This document shows positions 55,051-61,868 of a stretch of 64,000 nt of DNA, piece by piece; the first letter of the stretch is position 1, and each line of letters begins with the position of its first letter. Source of the stretch: an uncultured Clostridia bacterium. GTDB lineage: Bacteria; Bacillota; Clostridia; Christensenellales; Borkfalkiaceae. The position numbers and the translations under genes are program-made. The DNA is taken from positions 1 through 64,000 of the forward strand of contig CANQMX010000004.1 of NCBI GenBank assembly GCA_947625095.1, read 5' to 3'. The notes beneath the pieces were generated by a model that worked only from the letters and a program-made list of their open reading frames with translations, searched no databases and had not been told where the DNA came from.

Positions 55051-55983
55051 TCAATCGGCAAACAGCGGCGTGGAGAGATACCGATCACCCGTATCGGGAA
55101 GAAGCACCACAATGGTCTTGCCCGCGTTTTCGGGGCGCTTTGCAAGTTGAATTGCCGCCCACGTCGCCGCGCCCGAGGAGATGCCCACCAAGACGCCCTC
55201 GCGCCTGCCGATGAGTTTCCCCGTTGCAAAGGCGTCCTCGTTGGAAACGGGGATGATCTCGTCGTAAATTTTTGTGTTGAGGATGTCGGGCACAAAGCCC
55301 GCGCCGATGCCCTGGATTTTGTGCGAACCCGCAACGCCCGTGGAGAGCACGGCGGAGGAGAGCGGCTCGACCGCGACGACTTTCACGGCGGGGTTCTTGG
55401 ATTTGAGATATTCGCCCACGCCCGTCACTGTGCCGCCCGTGCCGACGCCCGCCACGAAGATATCCACCTTGCCATCGGTATCTTCGTAGATCTCGGGGCC
55501 TGTCGTCTCGCGGTGCGCCTTGGGGTTGGCGGGGTTGACGAACTGCCCGGGGATAAAACTGTTCGGCGTTGCCGCGGCGAGTTCCTCCGCCTTGGCGATC
55601 GCACCCTTCATGCCCTTTGCGCCCTCGGTGAGCACGATCTCCGCGCCGTACGCCTTGATGAGCTGGCGGCGTTCGACGGACATCGTCTCGGGCATGGTGA
55701 TGATGATCTTGTACCCCTTCATGGCGGCGACGGCGGCAAGCCCGATGCCCGTATTGCCGCTGGTCGGCTCGATGATGGTCGCGCCGGGCTTCAATTTTCC
55801 GCTCGCCTCGGCGTCCTCGATCATCGCCTTGGCGATGCGGTCCTTGACCGAACCCGCGGGGTTGAAATATTCGAGTTTTGCGATGAGTTTTGCCTGTAAG
55901 CCGAGTTCCCGTTCGATGTGGGTGAGTTCGAGAAGGGGCGTTTTGCCGATGAGCGCATCGGCGGAGGAATAGATGTTTGCCAT
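55051..55983 (-). CDS. cysK: Cysteine synthase A
   Basis: Joins O-acetylserine and sulfide to make cysteine, PLP-dependent. 310 residues. PLP lysine in [40 protein letters not shown], and the glycine loop [18 protein letters not shown]-terminal [16 protein letters not shown]. Start at MANIYSS after AAGGAGAACGTT. First gene of the cysK-rrf2 operon with a full consensus promoter and a dyad just past its start point. Confidence 0.95.
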   Translation of the reverse strand: MANIYSSADALIGKTPLLELTHIERELGLQAKLIAKLEYFNPAGSVKDRIAKAMIEDAEASGKLKPGATIIEPTSGNTGIGLAAVAAMKGYKIIITMPETMSVERRQLIKAYGAEIVLTEGAKGMKGAIAKAEELAAATPNSFIPGQFVNPANPKAHRETTGPEIYEDTDGKVDIFVAGVGTGGTVTGVGEYLKSKNPAVKVVAVEPLSSAVLSTGVAGSHKIQGIGAGFVPDILNTKIYDEIIPVSNEDAFATGKLIGRREGVLVGISSGAATWAAIQLAKRPENAGKTIVVLLPDTGDRYLSTPLFAD

Positions 55984-55998
55984 AACGTTCTCCTTTTG

Positions 55999-56052
55999 CC
56001 TACTTGTTTGGTAGGTTGATAGTATTATATGTCTTCCTCTCCGCCCTGTCAA
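55999..56052 (-). promoter_or_regulatory. cysK promoter with Rrf2-type operator
   Basis: TTGACA (56047-56052), 17 bp, TATAAT (56024-56029). The dyad CCTAC-CAAACAA-GTAGG at 55999-56015 falls about +9 to +25 of the transcript, where a bound Rrf2 repressor would block RNA polymerase. Confidence 0.8.
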
Positions 56053-56078
56053 CCGTTTGAACGCGGAAAAACAAAATT

Positions 56079-56111
56079 CCCTCGGAAAAATTTTCCCGAG
56101 GGAATTGCAAA
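56079..56111 (-). terminator. Terminator of metNIQ
   Basis: AATTCCCTCGG-GAAAATTTTT-CCGAGGGAATT followed by TTGTTTTT on the minus strand. Confidence 0.85.
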
Positions 56112-56130
56112 GTCGGAAAGTTGTGCTCCG

Positions 56131-56982
56131 TCAAACGGTGAAGAGTGCCTGAACGCTTCCCTTATATTTGGTCTCAATGAAGTCAAGCACCTTTTGCGAT
56201 TTGACCGCCGCGACGAGCGCCTGGATCTTCGGGCTATCCTTATCCTCTTTCCTCACCGCGATCACATTGACGTAGAGTTGCGCAATAATGCCCGTCGACG
56301 ATTCATAGGCAAGCGCGGTCGTGGTATTGTCTTCGGGAAGCCCGCCTTCAAGCGCATAATTGCCGTTGACGACTGCGAGCGTCCCATCGTTCCCGCCGAG
56401 AAGTTGAGAGGGCACCAACGCCGCCGCCACTTCGACGATATCGTTGCCTTTTTTATCCACAATACTGAGAAGGGAAAGCTCGTCGGTCGGCGACGCGCCC
56501 TCGGGAAGCGTGATGAAGCCCTCCTGTTGCAAGAGAAGAAGCGCGCGCGTCTGATTTGTGGTATCGTTGGGGACAAAAATCTTTCTTCCCGTCTTGGAGA
56601 AGCCGCTCGCCGAATAGTCCGCCGCGGAGATATTTTTCCCCCAAAGCCCGAACGGTTCGTAGTGAATGTCCGCCGCGGAAACAAGTTCCGTGTTGTTCGC
56701 TTTGTTGTAGTCGTTCAGATAGGTGATGTGCTGAAAGTAGTTTGCGTCGAGGTCGCCGTCTACGAGGGCGGGATTGAGTTGCGCATAGTCGGCATAGACC
56801 TTGATGTCAAGGTTATAGCCCTGTTCTTTTAAGTCGTCCTTGACGACTTCGAGGATCTCCGCGTGGGGCGCGGAGGTCGCGCCGACCGTAATGGTGTTTT
56901 CACCGCTTCCGCAAGCGGAAAACGAGAATGCGAGTCCCAAAGCGAGCGTTGCGCTGAGAACGAGTGCCAAAAATTTTTTCAT
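56131..56982 (-). CDS. metQ: Methionine ABC transporter substrate-binding lipoprotein
   Basis: 283 residues. Lipoprotein signal with Cys in SFSACGSGE; NlpA/MetQ family: ITVGATSAPHAEILEVVKDD, YADYAQLNPALVDGDLDANY plus FQHITYL, and IFVPNDTTNQTRALLLLQQE. Captures methionine outside the membrane and delivers it to MetI. Start overlaps the metI stop in ATGA. Last gene of metN-metI-metQ. Confidence 0.93.
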   Translation of the reverse strand: MKKFLALVLSATLALGLAFSFSACGSGENTITVGATSAPHAEILEVVKDDLKEQGYNLDIKVYADYAQLNPALVDGDLDANYFQHITYLNDYNKANNTELVSAADIHYEPFGLWGKNISAADYSASGFSKTGRKIFVPNDTTNQTRALLLLQQEGFITLPEGASPTDELSLLSIVDKKGNDIVEVAAALVPSQLLGGNDGTLAVVNGNYALEGGLPEDNTTTALAYESSTGIIAQLYVNVIAVRKEDKDSPKIQALVAAVKSQKVLDFIETKYKGSVQALFTV

Positions 56983-57719
56983 GATATTTTCTCCTTACAA
57001 ATAGATTTTTTATTTTTTGATTTTTTTGAATTTTGCCGCACCCTGTGGTCAAGTTTGCGGGCGAGAAGCATACCGCCTTCCTGTATCAGTTCCACGATCA
57101 CCGCCGTGAATGCAACGCAGACCCAAATAACATCGTCATGGAAACGTTGATATCCATAGGTAATGGCGATCTTGCCCAAGCCTCCGCCGCCGATCTCGCC
57201 CGCCATGGCGGAATATCCCAGCACGGTAATGGTCGAGATGACCGCCCCCACGATGAGCGAGGGCTTCGCCTCGGGCAGATAAACCTTACAGATGATTTGA
57301 AAGTTGCTCGCCCCCATCGAGCGCGCCGCTTCCACGACGCCCTTATCCACCTCCTTCAAAGAACTCTCCACCATGCGCGCCACATACGGCGTTGCGGCGA
57401 TGATGAGCATGATGATCATGGCTCCGTTCCCGCTCCGCGTTCCGATGAGCGCCTTGGAGATGGGAAGAAAGGCGACCATCAAAATGATGAACGGAAAACT
57501 GCGGAACGCGTTTACGACAAAACCAAGCGTTTTATTCAGCCACGGAATGGGATGAAGTCCGTCTTTTTCCGTAATGATCAGCACGATCCCGAGCGGAAGT
57601 CCAAAGAGATAGGCAATCGCCGTTGAGAGAACCGTCATGTAGATCGTCTCCCAAATTCCGAGCAAAATGACATTTTGATCGAATAACTGTATTAAAATCG
57701 AATTCGCAAGAAGTTGCAT
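56979..57719 (-). CDS. metI: Methionine ABC transporter permease
   Basis: 246 residues with five membrane segments. The permease EAA loop is ATPYVARMVESSLKEVDKGV followed by VEAARSMGASNFQII. Starts MQLLANS after AGGAGGAAATTTGAGA, three bases behind metN; the longer open frame upstream is inside metN. The tail is Lys/Ser-rich. Confidence 0.93.
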   Translation of the reverse strand: MQLLANSILIQLFDQNVILLGIWETIYMTVLSTAIAYLFGLPLGIVLIITEKDGLHPIPWLNKTLGFVVNAFRSFPFIILMVAFLPISKALIGTRSGNGAMIIMLIIAATPYVARMVESSLKEVDKGVVEAARSMGASNFQIICKVYLPEAKPSLIVGAVISTITVLGYSAMAGEIGGGGLGKIAITYGYQRFHDDVIWVCVAFTAVIVELIQEGGMLLARKLDHRVRQNSKKSKNKKSICKEKIS

Positions 57720-57721
57720 TC

Positions 57722-58711
57722 TCAAATTTCCTCCTTGTACGTCACGTTGTTTTTTTCGAGGTATTCCTTGACCTGCGCCGCCTGCCCCTCGTCCTCGGGG
57801 AGGGTGATCACCATGTGCCCGTACGTCTTTCCGTCGATGTTCTTGGTGTCGGCGTAGAGGATATTCACGGCGATGCCGCACTCGATGGCAAGCCCCGAGA
57901 CGACGGGCGTATCCGCCTCCTCGCCGTTGAACACGAGGCGAAGTTTGTTGCCGCCCGCGCTCTTCACCGTGCGGATGAGTTCGGGGATGATGAGCTGCTT
58001 TGCGATCTCCGACTGCGGGAAGGCGAACACATCGGCGACCTTTCCGCTCTCCACGATGTGGCTTTGGTCGATGACGGCAACGTCGGTGCAGATGCTGTCC
58101 ACCACCCTCATCTCGTGCGTGATAACGATGATGGTGACCCCGAGTTTTTTGTTGATCTCCTTCAAAAGTTCCAGAATGGCGGTCGTCGTGTTGGGGTCGA
58201 GCGCGCTCGTCGCCTCGTCGCACAGGAGGTACTTGGGGGAGAGAGCGAGGGCGCGGGCGATGGCGACGCGCTGTTTCTGCCCTCCCGAGAGTTGCGAGGG
58301 GTACGCCTTGGCCTTCTCCGAAAGCCCCACGAGTTCCAAAAGCTGCGCAACGCGCGCCTTTGCGGCGTCTTTTTTGAACTTTGCAAGTTCGAGGGGGAAG
58401 CGCACATTTGCCTCCACGGTGCGCTGTTCCAAGAGGTTGAAGCCCTGAAAGATCATGCCGATGTTGCGCCGCACCTCGTAGAGCCGCTTGGTCTTGACTT
58501 TGGTTAGGTCCTCCCCGTCCACGAGCACCTGCCCCGCCGTGGGCTTTTCAAGCAGGTTGATGCACCGCACCAGCGTGCTCTTGCCCGCCCCCGAGAGGCC
58601 GATGATGCCGTAGATCGCGCCGTCCTCTATGGTGAGGTTGATATCTTCAAGCGCCACCACGTCGCCCGCCGCGGCGGGATAGGTCTTGTCAAGATGAATG
58701 AGTTGTATCAT
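57722..58711 (-). CDS. metN: Methionine ABC transporter ATPase
   Basis: 329 residues. Walker A IIGLSGAGKSTLVRCINLLE, Q-loop GMIFQGFNLLEQRTV, signature SQLSGGQKQRVAIARALALS, Walker B YLLCDEATSALDP, H-loop IIVITHEMRVV. The C-terminal NIL domain (about 265-329) senses methionine and inhibits the transporter in characterised members. First gene of the operon, behind a leader-peptide attenuator. Confidence 0.95.
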   Translation of the reverse strand: MIQLIHLDKTYPAAAGDVVALEDINLTIEDGAIYGIIGLSGAGKSTLVRCINLLEKPTAGQVLVDGEDLTKVKTKRLYEVRRNIGMIFQGFNLLEQRTVEANVRFPLELAKFKKDAAKARVAQLLELVGLSEKAKAYPSQLSGGQKQRVAIARALALSPKYLLCDEATSALDPNTTTAILELLKEINKKLGVTIIVITHEMRVVDSICTDVAVIDQSHIVESGKVADVFAFPQSEIAKQLIIPELIRTVKSAGGNKLRLVFNGEEADTPVVSGLAIECGIAVNILYADTKNIDGKTYGHMVITLPEDEGQAAQVKEYLEKNNVTYKEEI

Positions 58712-58733
58712 ATGTTTCTCCGTTTACAGACAT

Positions 58734-58765
58734 GAAAAAGGCCCGCAGGCAGGTTGCCACGGGCC
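58734..58765 (-). terminator. Attenuator terminator ahead of metN
   Basis: GGCCCG ... CGGGCC followed by TTTTTC on the minus strand, 23 bp before the metN start. Placed between a leader peptide and the operon. Confidence 0.8.
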
Positions 58766-58788
58766 GAATGGTTGAAGTTACCGCGATT

Positions 58789-58872
58789 TCAGAGCACCGT
58801 CAGTAACCCACGCATTTCTGCCCGGGCGACCGACATGCACATATAACCGCTGTAGACTGTCGTAAGTTTCAT
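58789..58872 (-). CDS. 27-aa leader peptide of metNIQ
   Basis: Reads MKLTTVYSGYMCMSVARAEM then RGLLTVL. RBS GAGAGGAAAAT is strong. The codons Met-Cys-Met in the middle and a fourth Met near residue 20 make ribosome stalling sensitive to Met (or Cys) charging. Upstream complementary segments (GGGTTAC with GGTAAC) can compete with the terminator. No SAM riboswitch motif is visible. Confidence 0.75.
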   Translation of the reverse strand: MKLTTVYSGYMCMSVARAEMRGLLTVL

Positions 58873-58915
58873 ATTTTCCTCTCGGCGGGCGGCTGCCCGC
58901 ACACGATTTGAGCCG

Positions 58916-58944
58916 ATTATACCATCGCAAAAAGTTTCTGTCAA
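58916..58944 (-). promoter_or_regulatory. metNIQ promoter
   Basis: TTGACA, 17 bp, TATAAT on the minus strand, a full consensus match, 44 bp before the leader peptide. Confidence 0.9.
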
Positions 58945-59053
58945 GGAATTTTTATGCAAAAATAAAAATTTTTTCGCAAAAAAATCTACGCGCGACGAAT
59001 ATTATACGCGCGTAAAAATTTTTATGCCCGCGCGGTCGCGGGCGGGAAAAGGC

Positions 59054-59281
59054 TTACTTTTGCAGTTTTTCCATCATGTCGACGATGTCCTGCACCGTCT
59101 TGACGTTCTCCACCTCGTTCTCGGGCAGGGTGATGCCGTACTCATCTTCGAGCGCCATCATGAGTTCCACCACGTCGAGCGAGTCGGCGCCGAGGTCCTT
59201 CACGACCTCCTGTTCGGGCTTTATGGTATCTGCCGCAATGCCGAGTTGATCCGCAAGCATCTTACAAACTTTTTCAAACAT
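59054..59281 (-). CDS. acpP: Acyl carrier protein
   Basis: 75 residues, carries growing acyl chains on phosphopantetheine attached to Ser in DLGADSLDVVELMMALEDEY. RBS AAGGAGTAGAT; promoter TTGACA-17 bp-TACAAT. Stands alone, not in a fatty acid synthesis cluster. The 58712-59053 gap holds the metN leader and an AT-rich stretch. Confidence 0.95.
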   Translation of the reverse strand: MFEKVCKMLADQLGIAADTIKPEQEVVKDLGADSLDVVELMMALEDEYGITLPENEVENVKTVQDIVDMMEKLQK

Positions 59282-59329
59282 ATCTACTCCTTGCGCATGA
59301 AATGCGTCACTTTTTTAACATATTGTACC

Positions 59330-59848
59330 CTAATTTTTTTCGCTTGTCAACCCTTTTGTAAAAATTCCCGCCGCGGCCTCGTCGGGGAAGACACGCGCGA
59401 GCGCCGTATGCCACGCCGCAAAGGAAAACCGCGGGTTGGCGGGCGAAGTGGAGGGCAATTTTTGGGCGCGCGGCGCAATTTCGGGGAAATTGTCCGTGAG
59501 AAGGCGGTACGCCGTCGCCCCGTTGCAAAGAATCGGCGTCTCCCCCTTCGCAACGCGGGGGATATCGGCAAGTGCGGGCGCGGAGATGGAGGCGTCCGCC
59601 GAACCGACGATCTCGCAACTTTGCACGACGTCCCAAAGGGCGATGCCCCGCCGCAGCAAAAATTCCCGCTTTTTCTCCACCGTCGCAGGGGTCTCTTCGC
59701 CGAAAAACGAACTCACGGCGCGCCAAAATCTGTTCTGCGGATTGCCGTAGTAGAACCCCTCGGCGCGGCTCTTCACGGAGGGAAAACTGCCCAAGATCAG
59801 CACGCGGCTGTTCCCGTCAAACACGGGGTCGAACCCCTCGATCCTCAC
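59330..59848 (-). CDS. DNA-deoxyinosine/uracil glycosylase family protein
   Basis: 172 residues. Uracil-DNA glycosylase superfamily: RVLILGSFPSVKSRAEGFYY, YGNPQNRFWRAV, ALWDVVQSCEIVGSADASIS and LPSTSPANPRFSF, with PSTSPANP as the intercalation/catalytic loop. This ordering matches the small hypoxanthine (deoxyinosine) glycosylases. Start overlaps the M16 peptidase stop by 4 bp. Confidence 0.8.
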   Translation of the reverse strand: MRIEGFDPVFDGNSRVLILGSFPSVKSRAEGFYYGNPQNRFWRAVSSFFGEETPATVEKKREFLLRRGIALWDVVQSCEIVGSADASISAPALADIPRVAKGETPILCNGATAYRLLTDNFPEIAPRAQKLPSTSPANPRFSFAAWHTALARVFPDEAAAGIFTKGLTSEKN

Positions 59849-61083
59849 AGCGTTATGCCCTTTTTGAGATTTCCGACGCTCGCCACGGCGACGTGGGAGA
59901 GGTCGAGGCTGCCCTGAATGGTCGCCTCCGCGTCCTCCCGCGTGAGCGCGGCGATCTCCGCCATGCGCCGCTCGAAATCGTAAATTTCGCCGGTGTAGAT
60001 GAGTTCCCGCCCGTAGAGGAGCATCTGCGAGGAGGTGTTCTCCTGCGAGAAGATGCTGCTCGACTTCAACTGCTCCCTGCCGCGCAGGAACTCCTCGTCG
60101 GTAAGCCCATCGCGGCGCAGCGTCTCGATGACCTCCACAACGGCCTTGGCGGCGTCCTCCGCCTTCTGCGGGTTCACGCCCGCATACACGACGAGAATTC
60201 CCGTCTCGGCGAAGTGCGTCGTGTACGAATAGACAGAATAGGCAAGCCCCAACTCCTCGCGCACGCGTTTGAAGAGGCGGGAGGAAAGGCCGCCGCCCAA
60301 AGCCGTATTCAACACCTGCACGGCGGGCATACTCTTGCTGTCCCGCGCGACGGTGGAAAAGGCAAACGCAAAGTGCGCCTGTTCGATGGGTTTCTTCTTG
60401 AAGAGGTTGTCCGTGCCGAACACAACGTGCTTTTCGCGCTGTACAAAGCGGGTCTTTTTCATGCCACCGAAGTACTTTTCGGTGAGTTTTATCGCCTCCT
60501 TGGGGTCGATGTTCCCCGCAAAGGAGACGACGATATTCTCGGGGCAGTACCGCTCCTCTTTATAGGCGAAGAGGTCGTCGCGGGTGAACCTTTTGACGTT
60601 ATCGGCAGGGCCGAGGATGTTGCGCCCGTAGGCCTCGTTCCCGAAGGCGGCGCGGGAAAGCATATCGAGGCACAGATCCTCGGGCGAATCCTCGTCCATG
60701 TTGATCTCTTCGAGCACCACGCCCTTCTCGCGCTTCATCTCCTCCTCTGGGAAGTTAGCGTGCAAAAAGAGTTCGGAGAGCATGGTAAACGCCTCCTCCG
60801 CGTGGTCGGTCGTCGATTTGCAGTAGTAGCACGTCAGATCCTTCCCCGTAAAGGCGTTCACCTGCGCGCCGAGCGCGTCGAACGCGTCGGAGATCTGAAA
60901 GGCGGTGTACTTCTCCGTTCCCTTGAACTGCATATGTTCGAGGAAGTGCGAGATCCCGTCCTCGCTGTCCGTCTCGTAGGCGGAACCCGTGCCGACGAGG
61001 ATACCCATCGTCACGGATAAAAGCCCCTCCATGCGCTTGACCACGACGCGCACGCCGCAGTCCAAAGTCTTTGTCAAAATCAT
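59845..61083 (-). CDS. M16-family zinc peptidase
   Basis: 412 residues. Inverted zinc motif in ISHFLEHMQFKGT (HFLEH near 49-53) with the distal Glu in EEAFTMLSELFLHANF. The second, non-catalytic half has GGLSSRLFKRVREELGLAYS. The processing-protease-like single-chain form common in Firmicutes, often near dapG/spoVF or polysaccharide deacetylase genes. Between the deacetylase-like gene and the glycosylase in one operon. Confidence 0.9.
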   Translation of the reverse strand: MILTKTLDCGVRVVVKRMEGLLSVTMGILVGTGSAYETDSEDGISHFLEHMQFKGTEKYTAFQISDAFDALGAQVNAFTGKDLTCYYCKSTTDHAEEAFTMLSELFLHANFPEEEMKREKGVVLEEINMDEDSPEDLCLDMLSRAAFGNEAYGRNILGPADNVKRFTRDDLFAYKEERYCPENIVVSFAGNIDPKEAIKLTEKYFGGMKKTRFVQREKHVVFGTDNLFKKKPIEQAHFAFAFSTVARDSKSMPAVQVLNTALGGGLSSRLFKRVREELGLAYSVYSYTTHFAETGILVVYAGVNPQKAEDAAKAVVEVIETLRRDGLTDEEFLRGREQLKSSSIFSQENTSSQMLLYGRELIYTGEIYDFERRMAEIAALTREDAEATIQGSLDLSHVAVASVGNLKKGITL

Positions 61084-61098
61084 AGTTCGCTCCTTTGT

Positions 61099-61803
61099 TT
61101 ATCCCAAATTCTCCTCCACCGTGATGGCGCGGAGACCGTGTTCCCTGTAATATGTAAGAATCCGCGGCAGCGCTTTTAAGGTGTGCTCCATGGGGTGCAT
61201 CAGGATGAGTTCCCCGCCCGCGACGTCCTTCGTCGCGCGGGAGAAGCACAACTCCTCGTCCTTGTCCCGCCAATCGACGGTGTCCCTGCTCCACAGCACC
61301 GTTTTCAGTCCCAGACTCTCCGCGGCGTTCACCGTCTCATCGTTGTACGCGCCCGAGGGCGGCGCAAACAGTTTGATCTCCGCGCCCGAAACGCGCGCAA
61401 GGTAATCCACGCTCGCGCGGATCTCCCCCTCGTTCTCCTCGTAGGAGAGTTTGTCGTGCTCGCGGTGAAAATACCCGTGCGAGCCGACCTCCTGCCCCCG
61501 TTTTGCGATTTCTTTCACGCAGTCGGTGTTGTCGTCCGCCCAGCAGCCGCCCAAAAAGAAGGTGGCCTTTGCGCCGTACTCGTCGAGCACGTCCAAAATC
61601 TCATAGACGGTCTCCGTGCCCCAATACACGTTGAACATGAGGGAGACGCCGTCCTGCGCAGTTCCCCTGCGGAACACGCGTTCATCCACGCCCGCGGCGG
61701 GCGAGGAGGCGGGCAGAAAACAGAATGCCCCGACTACGATGAGCACGACGGCGAGGATGCCGTTGGTGAGGGCGGCGACCGCGCGGGAAGAGAGCTTTTT
61801 CAA
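61099..61803 (-). CDS. Polysaccharide deacetylase-like protein with altered active site
   Basis: 234 residues, TTG start behind GAGGTAAACTG. N-terminal membrane anchor (about 12-33), then a NodB fold. Motif 2 is kept (VGSHGYFHREHDKLS, HxxxH), as are PPSGAYNDETVN and ELILMHPMEHTLKAL. Motif 1, normally TFDDG, reads LMFNVYWGTET, without either aspartate. This pattern recalls the YlxY branch of sporulation-linked deacetylases. Likely surface or spore-envelope, possibly inactive as a hydrolase. Confidence 0.8.
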   Translation of the reverse strand: MKKLSSRAVAALTNGILAVVLIVVGAFCFLPASSPAAGVDERVFRRGTAQDGVSLMFNVYWGTETVYEILDVLDEYGAKATFFLGGCWADDNTDCVKEIAKRGQEVGSHGYFHREHDKLSYEENEGEIRASVDYLARVSGAEIKLFAPPSGAYNDETVNAAESLGLKTVLWSRDTVDWRDKDEELCFSRATKDVAGGELILMHPMEHTLKALPRILTYYREHGLRAITVEENLG

Positions 61804-61868
61804 CAGTTTACCTCGTGGAAGGGAAATTATCTATCCCATTCTATTGAGGCAGCCGCCCATTTATGCGT

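Noticed and set aside
58734-58890. SAM riboswitch upstream of metN
   Set aside because: The S-box conserved core is not found; a leader peptide plus terminator explains the region better.
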